Positions 52,290 through 61,652 of a DNA stretch of 64,000 bases are shown one piece after another. The translations under genes were made by a program, and so were the position numbers. The DNA is from Aalborgiella sp963841045 (GTDB lineage: Bacteria; Pseudomonadota; Gammaproteobacteria; Burkholderiales; Burkholderiaceae_C). The stretch lies in assembly GCA_963841045.1 (NCBI GenBank), contig CAWJBD010000001.1:186001-250000 (forward strand). The letters are read 5' to 3'. Under the pieces are notes generated by a model, which was given only the letters and a program-made list of their open reading frames with translations, ran no database searches and was not told where the DNA came from. Position 1 is the stretch's first letter, and every line of letters starts with the position of its first letter.

Positions 52290-53021
52290 ATGCAAACCAG
52301 CAAAATAAACGCACTGGTCACTGGGGGCAGTGGCGGTATCGGTGCAGAAATCTGCCAACGTTTGGCACGTGATGGCTACCATGTGTATGTGCATGCCAAC
52401 ACCGCCCTTGATAAAGCACAAGCCGTGGTTGAAAGCATCCAAAGCCAAGGCGGTTCTGCCCAGGCTCTGGCTTTTGATGTGACAAACGCCGAAGCTGTTG
52501 CCCAAGTTTTGTTACCCATCCTTGAAGAATCGCCCATCCAAATCTTGGTCAACAACGCTGGTATTCATGACGACGCAGTTTTCCCTGGCATGCAAGCAGA
52601 ACAGTGGCACAAAGTAATCAATGTTTCTGTCAATGGCTTTTTTAACGTCACCCATGCCCTGATGATGCCCATGATCAAAACGCGCTGGGGGCGCATCATC
52701 AATGTGTCATCCGTCGCTGCCATTACCGGCAACCGTGGGCAGGTGAATTATTCAGCCGCCAAAGGCGCTTTGCATTCGGCCACCAAATCGCTGGCGTTGG
52801 AAGTTGCCAGCCGCGGCATCACCGTCAATGCGGTGGCACCCGGCATCATAGACACCAGCATGACTGAGAATGTCTTCAGCAAAGACGACATTGCCAAAAT
52901 CGTGCCCATGAAACGCGCTGGAACCGCTGTTGAAGTGGCCGATTTGATTGGCTTTCTGGCATCGAAACAGTCTGCCTACATCACCGGCCAAATCATCTCT
53001 ATCAATGGTGGAATGGCATAA
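52290..53021 (+). CDS. 3-oxoacyl-ACP reductase (FabG-like) of the aryl-polyene cluster
   Basis: Short-chain dehydrogenase of 243 residues. NADPH-binding ALVTGGSGGIGAEICQRLA, LVNNAGIHDDAVF, catalytic Ser in INVSSVAAITG, YxxxK in NYSAAKGALHSATK, and VAPGIIDTSM are all present. It is the last gene of the pigment cluster, 36 bases after the dehydratase with an AAAGGAAA site upstream. It probably reduces ketoacyl intermediates on the cluster ACP. A dispersed repeat follows. Confidence 0.88.
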   Translation: MQTSKINALVTGGSGGIGAEICQRLARDGYHVYVHANTALDKAQAVVESIQSQGGSAQALAFDVTNAEAVAQVLLPILEESPIQILVNNAGIHDDAVFPGMQAEQWHKVINVSVNGFFNVTHALMMPMIKTRWGRIINVSSVAAITGNRGQVNYSAAKGALHSATKSLALEVASRGITVNAVAPGIIDTSMTENVFSKDDIAKIVPMKRAGTAVEVADLIGFLASKQSAYITGQIISINGGMA

Positions 53022-53030
53022 TTAGTGGTC

Positions 53031-53087
53031 AAATTGGCCTCTAGCCGGCGTATTTATTGCCTATGACGCTATTATATTTATAGCATT
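53031..53087 (+). repeat. Dispersed repeat copy 8, after the pigment cluster
   Basis: AAATTGGCCTCTAGCCGG, CGTATTTATTGCCTA, then GCTAT-tatattt-ATAGC. It begins nine bases after the FabG-like stop, in the 211-base gap before ssb. The rest of that gap shows no clear feature apart from the likely ssb promoter region. Confidence 0.9.
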
Positions 53088-53232
53088 TTATAGCTATTTG
53101 TAACTTATACGCACAAGCGCATCAGCAGCTGGTGGCTGAGCAGTTTCCTATAGGATAATTAGCCATTCGTTGGTTTCAACACAAGCCAAACTATCCAAAG
53201 TAACAACCGTACATCAAGGGGAGCAAACCATC

Positions 53233-53679
53233 ATGGCATCAGTCAACAAAGTCATTCTTTTGGGCAATTGTGGGCGCGACCCTGAAATTCGCTATTTGCC
53301 CAGCGGTCAAGCCGTTGCCAATATCAGCATTGCCACCACCAGCCGCCGCAAAGACAAAAACACCGGTGAAAACATCGAAAGCACCGAATGGCACCGTGTC
53401 ACGTTCTTTGACAAGTTGGCCGAAATCGTCGGCGAATACGTCAAAAAAGGCAGCCCGCTGTATGTGGAAGGCCGCTTGAAATACGGCAAATTCACCACCA
53501 AAGAAGGCCACGAGCAAAACACTTGCGACATTGTGGCAACTGAAATGCAACTCCTGGGCAGTCGCCAAGGCAGTGGCGAACCATCCGCACCGCGCCAGCA
53601 AGCAGCTCCCGCCCAACGACCTGCCGCAGCCAAACCCGCCAGCGGCTTTGAAGACATGGACGACGATATTCCGTTTTGA
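53233..53679 (+). CDS. ssb: Single-stranded DNA-binding protein SSB
   Basis: OB-fold protein that coats single-stranded DNA during replication and repair. It starts MASVNKVILLGNCGRDPEIR and has STEWHRVTFFDKLAEIVGEY and GSPLYVEGRLKYGKF. A flexible Gln/Ala/Pro-rich linker leads to the acidic partner-binding tip DMDDDIPF. At 148 residues it is normal. A longer in-frame start upstream is not supported; ATG 53233 follows GGGGAG. Confidence 0.96.
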   Translation: MASVNKVILLGNCGRDPEIRYLPSGQAVANISIATTSRRKDKNTGENIESTEWHRVTFFDKLAEIVGEYVKKGSPLYVEGRLKYGKFTTKEGHEQNTCDIVATEMQLLGSRQGSGEPSAPRQQAAPAQRPAAAKPASGFEDMDDDIPF

Positions 53680-53735
53680 TCACTCGCTTGTAATGTCAAT
53701 TTGATTCCGTTTTATTTTTCCTGAATCTTTCCTGA

Positions 53736-55457
53736 ATGCTTGCCATCAAACAAAATTTGCTCACAGCCTTGGCTGCTGAGCTTGAAACACTTTTGCCGGG
53801 AGCGGGAGCGCGCTCGGCTTTTGAATCTCCCAAAGTTGCCGCACACGGCGATTTTGCTTCTACCGCAGCCATGCAATTGGCCAAACCATTGGGCAAAAAC
53901 CCCAGGCAAGTGGCAGAAACTTTGCGTGAATCCTTGCTGAAAACTGCGGTTTACAGCCAATGGGTTGAAGCCATTGACATTGCGGGCCCAGGGTTCATGA
54001 ACATCAAGCTCAAACCCGCTGCCAAGCAAGAAGTGGTTCGCGAAATTTTGTCCACCAAAAATGCGTTCGGCAATCAAGCACCACTGCATAAAAAAATGAT
54101 GGTGGAATTCGTATCGGCCAACCCCACCGGCCCTTTGCATGTAGGCCATGGCAGGCAAGCCGCATTGGGCGACACGATTTGCAACCTCTACCAAACCCAA
54201 GGCTGGGATGTTTACCGCGAGTTTTACTACAACGATGCAGGCGTGCAAATTGCCACCTTGACCACCAGCACGCAATTGCGCGGCAAAGGTGTCAAACCTG
54301 GTGACAAAGATTGGCCAGAAGCGTCTTACGCCGGCGAATACATTGCCGATATTGCTGCAGATTTCATAGCCAAAAAGACGGTGATTGCAGATGACCGCAG
54401 CACCACCGCATCAGGTGATTTGGACGATGCAGCATCCGTGCGCGAATTTGCCGTGGCTTATTTGCGCCGCGAACAAGATTTGGATTTGCAGGCCTTTTCT
54501 GTCAAATTTGATAACTATTATTTAGAGTCGAGTTTGTATTCAGATGGTTTGGTGGACAAAGCCGTTGCCCTGTTGCAAGCGGCGGGAAAAACCTATGAAC
54601 AAGATGGTGCGCTGTGGCTCAAGTCCACCGATTACGGTGATGACAAAGACCGTGTGATGCGCAAATCTGCACCCGCGGATGCACCTAATACAGCGCCTGA
54701 TCAAGCACCGCAGTACACCTATTTTGTGCCCGATGTGGCTTACCACATCACCAAATGGCAACGCGGTTTTGCCAAAGCCGTGAACATTCAAGGCACCGAC
54801 CACCACGGCACCATTGCCCGTGTGCGCGCCGGCTTGCAAGCGGCCAATGTCGGCATACCGCAAGGTTATCCTGACTATGTGCTGCACACCATGGTGCGCG
54901 TGATGAAGGGTGGCGAAGAAGTCAAAATTTCCAAGCGTGCAGGCTCTTATGTCACCTTGCGCGATTTGATTGAATGGACCAGCAAAGACGCGGTGCGCTT
55001 CTTTTTACTCAGCCGCAAACCCGATACAGAATACATATTTGATGTGGACTTGGCAGTTGCCAAGAACAACGATAACCCTGTTTACTACGTGCAGTACGCC
55101 CATGCACGGATTTGCTCTGTTTTGAACACATGGACGGGTGGCGACAACAGCAAATTGAGCTCACTTGCCAGCGCTGACCTCAGCCCATTAACCAGCCCGC
55201 AAGCATTGGCTTTGATGCTGCAATTGGCCAAGTACCCCGAGATGCTGACCAGTGCCGCACATGATTTTGCGCCCCATGATGTGACTTTTTACCTACGTGA
55301 CTTGGCAGCTTGTTACCACAGCTACTATGATGCTGAGAGAATACTGGTTGATGACGAACAGGTGAAACTCGCACGCTTGTCCTTGGTAGCCGCAACGGCA
55401 CAGGTGATACGCAACGGTTTGGCTGTTTTGGGTGTGAGTGCACCTGAGAAAATGTGA
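53736..55457 (+). CDS. argS: Arginyl-tRNA synthetase
   Basis: Class I aminoacyl-tRNA synthetase charging tRNA-Arg. It has an N-terminal Add-1 domain, SANPTGPLHVGHGRQAALGD with HVGH as the HIGH motif, KISKRAGSYVTLRDLIEWT in place of KMSKS, and the C-terminal anticodon-binding DALR domain. It is 573 residues. Two tRNA-Arg genes occur elsewhere in this window but are not adjacent. It is followed by a SPOR gene and dsbA. Confidence 0.96.
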   Translation: MLAIKQNLLTALAAELETLLPGAGARSAFESPKVAAHGDFASTAAMQLAKPLGKNPRQVAETLRESLLKTAVYSQWVEAIDIAGPGFMNIKLKPAAKQEVVREILSTKNAFGNQAPLHKKMMVEFVSANPTGPLHVGHGRQAALGDTICNLYQTQGWDVYREFYYNDAGVQIATLTTSTQLRGKGVKPGDKDWPEASYAGEYIADIAADFIAKKTVIADDRSTTASGDLDDAASVREFAVAYLRREQDLDLQAFSVKFDNYYLESSLYSDGLVDKAVALLQAAGKTYEQDGALWLKSTDYGDDKDRVMRKSAPADAPNTAPDQAPQYTYFVPDVAYHITKWQRGFAKAVNIQGTDHHGTIARVRAGLQAANVGIPQGYPDYVLHTMVRVMKGGEEVKISKRAGSYVTLRDLIEWTSKDAVRFFLLSRKPDTEYIFDVDLAVAKNNDNPVYYVQYAHARICSVLNTWTGGDNSKLSSLASADLSPLTSPQALALMLQLAKYPEMLTSAAHDFAPHDVTFYLRDLAACYHSYYDAERILVDDEQVKLARLSLVAATAQVIRNGLAVLGVSAPEKM

Positions 55458-55516
55458 CCACTGGTCTGTCATCTTGATACACATTGATAGCGTTAATTAA
55501 TTTTGAATACATAACC

Positions 55517-56254
55517 ATGAATCAATCGAATCAACAACGGGGTGGAACGCTTTTGGGGCTGATGATCGGCGTCGTCCTCGGCTTGGCCGTTGCATTGGCT
55601 GTGGCCGTGTACGTCACCAAATCTCCTTTGGGCTTTGCGAATAAGGGTCAAGCCCATACGGCCGAATCCGATGCAAACGAAGCTAAGAAAAACAAAGATT
55701 GGGATCCCAATGCCGCCTTGTACGGCAAAAACCCAGCAAAACCTACAGTCCCTGGCACGACACCTGCTACAACTATTCCTGACGCGAATACACCTGCAGG
55801 CAAGCCTGCAAACCCAGCCACAAATGCAACGATTGCACCATCAAATACACCAGCGGCATCAGCAAAAACGCCAACCGCCCCTGTGGTCCCAGGTTCTTTG
55901 AGTCCGTCCGTGCCAACATCGAATGCCAAACCGAGCGCCACAGCCAATTCGAATGACCCTATTGGTGATTTGGTCAAAGCCAAGACCGAAGCCAAGTCAT
56001 CCAACCCAGGGCTTGATCCGTTTGTGTACTTTGTGCAAGCGGGTGCTTATCGAAACGCAGAAGATGCCGAAGCGCAACGCGCTCGCTTGTCACTGGCGGG
56101 GGTCGATGCCAAAGTATCTGAACGTGAACAAGCTGGTCGCACGGTGTACCGTGTGCGTGTGGGTCCGTTCAACAAAGAAGCCGAGGCTGAGCGCTTAAAA
56201 GAAAAAATCAGCGCCACTGGAGCTGATGCCGCTTTGGTACGGGCGCAACGGTGA
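55517..56254 (+). CDS. SPOR-domain protein (FtsN/DedD-like)
   Basis: Single-span inner-membrane protein of 245 residues. Its membrane helix (LLGLMIGVVLGLAVALAVAV) is at about 12-34, then comes a long Pro/Ala/Thr/Asn-rich periplasmic linker (about 60-165) and a C-terminal SPOR domain (FVYFVQAGAYRNAEDAEAQR to VYRVRVGPF). SPOR domains bind denuded peptidoglycan at division septa. It lies between argS and dsbA, a conserved place for this gene in Burkholderiales. Confidence 0.88.
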   Translation: MNQSNQQRGGTLLGLMIGVVLGLAVALAVAVYVTKSPLGFANKGQAHTAESDANEAKKNKDWDPNAALYGKNPAKPTVPGTTPATTIPDANTPAGKPANPATNATIAPSNTPAASAKTPTAPVVPGSLSPSVPTSNAKPSATANSNDPIGDLVKAKTEAKSSNPGLDPFVYFVQAGAYRNAEDAEAQRARLSLAGVDAKVSEREQAGRTVYRVRVGPFNKEAEAERLKEKISATGADAALVRAQR

Positions 56255-56347
56255 TGGTTTTGTATACTTGAAATAAATTTGGAACCAAAACAGTTTGCTG
56301 GTTTCAAAGCCTTGTGTTTTTAATTGAAGATTAATTTAGGAGCTTTT

Positions 56348-57010
56348 ATGAAACGCCGTCAATTTGCCTTAGCTGCTGCTTCAACCACCGCCGCAATGGG
56401 CGCTGGTTTGTACACTTTAACCAGTACCAACATCTTCGCGCAGCCTGTTGTAGGTAAAGCTGGCACAGATTACATGGTGCTAGACAAGGCCGCTCCTTAT
56501 GAACCCGTTGCAGGCAAAGTCGAAGTTGTTGAATTTTTTGGCTACTGGTGCCCACATTGCAATGCGTTCGAGCCTGAATTGGAAACTTGGTTAAAGCGTT
56601 TGCCATCCAATATCAGTTTCAAACGTGTGCCTGTTGCTTTTAACCAAGTACATGAACCCATGCAAAAACTCTACTATGCCTTGGAATCTTTAGGTCGTGT
56701 CGGCGACATGCAGCGCAAAGTGTTTACCGCTATTCATGCAGAGAAAGTCAACCTCAGCACACAAGATGCGATTGTGGCTTGGGTGGTGAAACAAGGGATT
56801 GATCAAAAGAAGTTTGTCGATACCTACACCTCATTCTCCGTCAGCACCAAAGTTTCCAAAGCCAAGCAATTGGTCAATGCATACAAAATTGATGGCGTCC
56901 CATCATTTGGAGTGGCTGGGAAATACTATGTGGATGGCACTTTAGCTAAGGGTATGACCCGTGCTTTACAGATTACGGATCAATTGGCTAAAGACGCGAA
57001 ACCAGCATAA
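56348..57010 (+). CDS. dsbA: Thiol:disulfide interchange protein DsbA
   Basis: Periplasmic oxidant that introduces disulfides. An N-terminal Arg-containing signal (KRRQFALAAASTTAAMG) ends near FAQP. The thioredoxin domain carries CPHC in VEFFGYWCPHCNAFEPELE (about residues 67-70), with the cis-Pro loop YKIDGVPSFGVAGKY. It has 220 residues. The start follows an AGGAG site. It may also support the ccm pathway encoded upstream in this window. Confidence 0.94.
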   Translation: MKRRQFALAAASTTAAMGAGLYTLTSTNIFAQPVVGKAGTDYMVLDKAAPYEPVAGKVEVVEFFGYWCPHCNAFEPELETWLKRLPSNISFKRVPVAFNQVHEPMQKLYYALESLGRVGDMQRKVFTAIHAEKVNLSTQDAIVAWVVKQGIDQKKFVDTYTSFSVSTKVSKAKQLVNAYKIDGVPSFGVAGKYYVDGTLAKGMTRALQITDQLAKDAKPA

Positions 57011-57030
57011 TTTTCACTGAAACTGATTCA

Positions 57031-57061
57031 AAAGCCTGTAGCGATCCTGCAGGCTTTTTTT
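57031..57061 (+). terminator. Rho-independent terminator after dsbA
   Basis: AAAGCCTG (57031-57038) pairs CAGGCTTT (57050-57057) and leads into a run of T. It lies about 20 bases after the dsbA stop and before lptA. Confidence 0.8.
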
Positions 57062-57109
57062 GGCTTGTATTTTGCTTTCTTTAGCCCGCATTTTGGCTAC
57101 AATCAATTC

Positions 57110-57757
57110 ATGACCAAAATCCAATACCGCCTTATAACTAGCCTTGTCCTTGCTAGCCTTGGTTTCTTTGCACAATCAGCGTCCGCTGAAAAAGCAGATC
57201 GCGACAAGCCAATTAATGCGCAAGCCGATTCCCTGAAGTACGATGATTTGAAACAAACCAGTGTTTTTACGGGCAACGTCATCATCACCAAAGGCACCAT
57301 CATCATGCGTGGTGCACGCATTGATGTGCGACAAGACCCCGAAGGTTACCAATATGCTGTGGTGACTGCCGAACCTGGTAAGTTGGCCTATTTCAAGCAA
57401 AAACGTGAAAATGGTCAAGACGAATGGATTGAAGGCGAAGCCGTTAGCGTGGAATATGACGGCAAAGCCGATAAGGTCAAACTCATCAAAAATGCGGTTC
57501 TTAAACGCTTGCGTGGCGTCGTATTGAATGACGATATTTCAGGTAATTTAATTACCTATGACAACACCACCGATGTTTACAACGTCGAAGGTGGTGCTGC
57601 CAAAAATGCAGATGGATCAGGTGGTGGCCGTGTACGCGCCATTCTCAGTCCTAAATCGGCCAGCAACAGCACACCCCCCGCACCAGCCAGCGGTATGACT
57701 GGCGGCATCACAACGCAACTCAGAGCCACCCCCGCCATCAGCAGCGAGAAAAAGTAA
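57110..57757 (+). CDS. lptA: LPS transport periplasmic protein LptA
   Basis: Periplasmic bridge protein of the Lpt machine. A signal peptide (LITSLVLASLGFFAQSASA) precedes an OstA-like beta-jellyroll: INAQADSLKYDDLKQTSVFT, GNVIITKGTIIMRGARIDV and ISGNLITYDNTTDVYNVEGG. A low-complexity Ser/Thr/Pro tail follows. It has 215 residues. It is directly followed by lptB and rpoN, the classical order. Confidence 0.93.
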   Translation: MTKIQYRLITSLVLASLGFFAQSASAEKADRDKPINAQADSLKYDDLKQTSVFTGNVIITKGTIIMRGARIDVRQDPEGYQYAVVTAEPGKLAYFKQKRENGQDEWIEGEAVSVEYDGKADKVKLIKNAVLKRLRGVVLNDDISGNLITYDNTTDVYNVEGGAAKNADGSGGGRVRAILSPKSASNSTPPAPASGMTGGITTQLRATPAISSEKK

Positions 57758-57759
57758 GC

Positions 57760-58623
57760 ATGTTGGATGGAAATTTGGGGAATGCGGGAAATGTGTCGCA
57801 AGTTCGTCAACTTGCAGGCTCAAACACCCGCACGGACACGCCAACCAGCGTTGGCAGACCCGTGTCGATGGAAGGTTTTCTATCGGTCAGTGGCTTGAAA
57901 AAAGCATTTGGCAGCCGCAAAGTTGTCAAAGACGTTTCCCTGTTTGTTCGCAGCGGCGAAGTGGTTGGTCTGTTGGGGCCTAACGGCGCAGGCAAGACCA
58001 CCTCTTTTTACATGATTGTGGGATTGGTTCGTGTCGATGCTGGAGAAATTTTGATTGACGGACAGTCCGTGGAACATTTGCCAATTCACCGACGCTCGCG
58101 CTTAGGTCTGAGCTACTTGCCGCAAGAGACATCTATCTTTCGCAAGCTCAATGTAGCCGACAATGTACGCGCGGTGCTGGAATTGCAAAAATACCATGAC
58201 GGTCCACACAAGGGGCAAAAGCTCAGCAAAAAAGATATTGAAGCGCGTTTAACAGACTTGCTCAAAGACTTGCACGTCGAACACCTGCGTGATGCATCCG
58301 CACTGTCACTTTCGGGTGGTGAACGCCGGCGTGTTGAAATTGCACGCGCCCTGGCCACGCAACCACGTTTTATTTTGTTAGACGAACCCTTTGCTGGCAT
58401 TGACCCCATTGCGGTGATCGAGATTCAGCGCATCATCACTTTTTTAACATCACGCGGCATTGGGGTTTTGATCACTGACCACAATGTGCGAGAAACTTTA
58501 GGTATTTGCGACCATGCCTACATCATCAACGATGGCAATGTGTTGGCACAAGGTACGCCTGAAGACCTGATAGCCAACGCGGAAGTACGCCGCGTGTATT
58601 TGGGTGAGCATTTCAGTATGTGA
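57760..58623 (+). CDS. lptB: LPS export ABC transporter ATPase LptB
   Basis: ATPase driving LPS extraction from the inner membrane with LptFG. Walker A GPNGAGKTTSFYMIVG, Q-loop YLPQETSIFRKL, signature LSGGERRRVEIARAL, Walker B FILLDEPFAGIDPIAV and H-loop LITDHNVRETL are all present. The 287-residue reading includes about 36 extra N-terminal residues, so ATG 57868 (MEGFLSVSGLKKAFG) may be the real start, giving the usual about 250 residues. Confidence 0.95.
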   Translation: MLDGNLGNAGNVSQVRQLAGSNTRTDTPTSVGRPVSMEGFLSVSGLKKAFGSRKVVKDVSLFVRSGEVVGLLGPNGAGKTTSFYMIVGLVRVDAGEILIDGQSVEHLPIHRRSRLGLSYLPQETSIFRKLNVADNVRAVLELQKYHDGPHKGQKLSKKDIEARLTDLLKDLHVEHLRDASALSLSGGERRRVEIARALATQPRFILLDEPFAGIDPIAVIEIQRIITFLTSRGIGVLITDHNVRETLGICDHAYIINDGNVLAQGTPEDLIANAEVRRVYLGEHFSM

Positions 58624-58631
58624 CCCATGTC

Positions 58632-60239
58632 ATGAAACAAGGGCTCTCTCTCAAAGTCTCGCAGCACCTCGCCCTCACCCCGCAGTTACAGCAGTCGATA
58701 CGTTTACTCCAGTTATCAACCTTGGAACTGAACCAAGAGGTTGAGCAATTGCTCAGTGACAACCCCTTTCTGGAGCGCGAAGCTGACGAAGCGCCGCGTG
58801 AAGAGTTTGGTTTAGCGCAAGTGCCCGACTATGCACGCAACACTGACGCATCTACCGACGGTTCAAATGACTCCAGAGAAAGTTACGCCGATCGATCGAG
58901 CGATGACACGTCTGATCAATCTTGGGAAGCCCATGATTGGGATGGTGATGGCAGTGTCGAGATATCGCCGAACGACTACGAATGGGGTACAGAGGCCACC
59001 GGTTCATCGGCACATGATGCCAATGCCGAATTTGATGCGACTGAATTGGGGCGACAGCAAGAGACGCTGCCTATGCATTTGCATGGACAAGCCTCTGTGT
59101 TACGGCTCAGTGATTCAGACAGTGCAGCCCTCAACTTTTTGATTGAATCACTCAATGCAGATGGTTATTTAGAAGACAGTTTGCCCTCTTTGGTACAAAA
59201 CCTGGATGCAACTTTGGACATAGAGCAACAAGAAGAATGGTTGCACAGATTCACGGTTGCACTCAGTCTGCTGCAAAACATGACGCCCACAGGTGTGGGC
59301 GCCCGCGATTTGGCTGAATGCTTGAGCTTGCAAATCAAAGCCCATCTGCATGACCTCAAGGACTTTAGAGACCTCAGTGACAATGATGACTCCGACCAAG
59401 CTGTAGCACGTGAAACCTGTCAGGTGGCTCTGTGTATTTTGAAACAACCCATTGATTATTTGGCTAGACGCGACCTCAAAAAGCTAACGCAAGCATGTCG
59501 CGAGTCAGAATCAGCTATCAAAACCGCCATCGCCTTCATCACGCGCTTAGAACCCAAACCTGGCAGGCAGTTTGCCGACGTGCAGCGCAACATCATTGTT
59601 CCCGATGTATTTGTAGTCCCTATCGCTCGTAAAAAACCCAGCGATGCACCTCAATTTAGAGCGCAACTCAATACCGATGCCATGCCCAGACTGCGTGTGC
59701 ATGACATTTACGCCAATGCACTCAAAAATCACAAAGGTGAAGGCGCGGGTGCAACGCTTGCTTTACAACAACGTTTGCAAGAAGCACGTTGGTTCATTAA
59801 AAGCATACAGCAGCGCTTTGACACCATTTTGCGTGTGAGCAATGCCATCATTGAGCGACAAAAAGGGTTTCTGACACATGGCGAATTGGCCATGCGGCCA
59901 TTGGTACTGCGCGAAATTGCAGACGAATTGGGTTTGCATGAATCCACCATCAGCCGCGTCACCACCGCCAAATACATGCAAACACCATTTGGCACCTACG
60001 AGCTGAAATATTTCTTTGGCTCTGGTTTGGGTACAGACAGCGGCAGCAACGCGTCCAGCACCGCTGTTCGGGCATTGATCAAGCAATTGGTCGCTTCTGA
60101 GAATCCAAAAAAACCACTCTCAGACAACAAGATTTCACAGCTCTTGCATGAACAAGGCATAGACTGTGCACGCCGCACTGTTGCGAAATACCGCGAAGCT
60201 TTGAAAATCGCACCCACCAATCTGCGAAAATTGCTTTAA
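58632..60239 (+). CDS. rpoN: RNA polymerase sigma-54 factor RpoN
   Basis: Alternative sigma factor for enhancer-dependent promoters. Region I is Gln/Leu-rich (LKVSQHLALTPQLQQSIRLL), region II is acidic and Ser/Asp-rich (about residues 60-140), then come the core-binding region, the helix-turn-helix (LREIADELGLHESTISRVTT) and the RpoN box ARRTVAKYR near residue 515. ATG 58632 is chosen; a GTG four codons upstream overlaps the lptB stop. It has 535 residues. The stop overlaps the next ATG (TAATG). Confidence 0.95.
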   Translation: MKQGLSLKVSQHLALTPQLQQSIRLLQLSTLELNQEVEQLLSDNPFLEREADEAPREEFGLAQVPDYARNTDASTDGSNDSRESYADRSSDDTSDQSWEAHDWDGDGSVEISPNDYEWGTEATGSSAHDANAEFDATELGRQQETLPMHLHGQASVLRLSDSDSAALNFLIESLNADGYLEDSLPSLVQNLDATLDIEQQEEWLHRFTVALSLLQNMTPTGVGARDLAECLSLQIKAHLHDLKDFRDLSDNDDSDQAVARETCQVALCILKQPIDYLARRDLKKLTQACRESESAIKTAIAFITRLEPKPGRQFADVQRNIIVPDVFVVPIARKKPSDAPQFRAQLNTDAMPRLRVHDIYANALKNHKGEGAGATLALQQRLQEARWFIKSIQQRFDTILRVSNAIIERQKGFLTHGELAMRPLVLREIADELGLHESTISRVTTAKYMQTPFGTYELKYFFGSGLGTDSGSNASSTAVRALIKQLVASENPKKPLSDNKISQLLHEQGIDCARRTVAKYREALKIAPTNLRKLL

Positions 60240-61652
60240 TGAACTCACTCCAACTGTTTCTCCCCTGCGCTGCTGGCGTGGAAGACTATTTAGCACAAGA
60301 AGTCCACGATATCACCGGCTTGCAGGGTGAAGACTTGCGGGTGATGCGCGGTGGTGTGCTGGTGCGCACATCGTGGCGTGATGTGATGCGGCTGAACCTT
60401 TACAGCCGTTTGTGCCAGCGTGTGCTGGTACAGCTGCATTTTGGCGATTACCGCAATGAACAAGACTTGTATACCGCCGCCTCGCAAGTGGCTTGGGAGA
60501 TTTGGTTCACCCCCAAAGAAAGCTTCAAAGTTGAAATCACAGCACAGCACAGTCCTTTGCAATCGCTCAACTTTGCCGCTCTCAAAATCAAAGATGCGAT
60601 TGCCGACCGCTTTAGAGCAAAAACCGGCATCAGGCCTGATGTCAACACACAATGGCCAGATGCACGCATTTACGCACATTTAACGACAGATAACGTCACC
60701 ATCTACATCGACACGTCGGGTGAACCACTCTTCAAACGCGGTTGGCGACAAGACAAGGGCGAAGCGCCATTGAAAGAGACTTTGGCAGCCGCCATGATTG
60801 CCGCCAGTGGCTGGGCTGACACCATTTACGACGAGGCGGACGAAAACAGCACTGAAGAGCCCAATTTCGCCCCTTTTTACGACCCCTGCTGTGGCAGTGG
60901 CACCATCGCCATCGAAGCCGCACAAATTGCCTGCAACATCGCACCAGGTTCCATGCGCCGCTTTGCTTTTGAGAAACTGTTGCCGTTTCAGCCTCACGTA
61001 TGGGACGCCATCAAACAAGAAGCGCAAGCAGCCGTACTAACACCCGAAGAACGCAAAAACATCCAAATTTTTGGCAGCGATGTGTCATTCCGCATGGTTG
61101 ATTTTGCCAACCGCAATGCCGAACGCGCGGGTGTAGCCGATGTGCTTGAATTTCGCGGTGGTGATGCACTGCAACGCATGCCCCCCTGCGACAACGATAA
61201 GAAAAATGGCATCATGCTGGTGAACCCACCGTATGGTGATCGCATTGGCATCAGTGGCGTGGCCGGACAAAACGCCCAACAAAACGCACGCAGAAGTGGT
61301 GTGCGCGAGAACGCCAATTACAACCCCCAGCATGCGTCACAAAACAATGATTTTGAGCAAGACAATGCTGAAATTGTTTCCCAATCAGCCCCGCTTTGGC
61401 CAACGTGAATTTGCACAAACCAACGATTCTGGTCTTGAGGGCTCTGAATTCTTCCCGCAATTGGCAACACATTGGAAAAAGAACTACGCTGGTTGGACTG
61501 CTTATGTTTTGACCCCAGACATGAAGCTGCCCAGCAAAATGCGTCTGAAAGAATCACGCCGCATCCCCATGTGGAATGGCCCCATTGAGTGCCGATTGTT
61601 CAAATTCGACATGGTGGCAGGCTCCGCCAGAACCAAGCCAGCCGCCGCTTGA
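60239..61652 (+). CDS. RlmL-type 23S rRNA methyltransferase (THUMP + SAM domain), frameshifted
   Basis: Class I SAM-dependent RNA methyltransferase. An N-terminal THUMP domain (about 45-160) precedes the catalytic domain with FYDPCCGSGTIAIEAAQIAC (SAM site) and MLVNPPYGDRIG (NPPY). After NPPYG comes an unusually long Asn/Gln-rich stretch (about 61260-61430). The frame breaks near 61370-61390, and the correct ending (FFPQLATHWKKNYAGWTAYV to FKFDMVAGSARTKPAAA) is in another frame. Joined length is about 470 residues. It corresponds to the N-terminal half of E. coli RlmKL; the target base is inferred. Confidence 0.86.
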
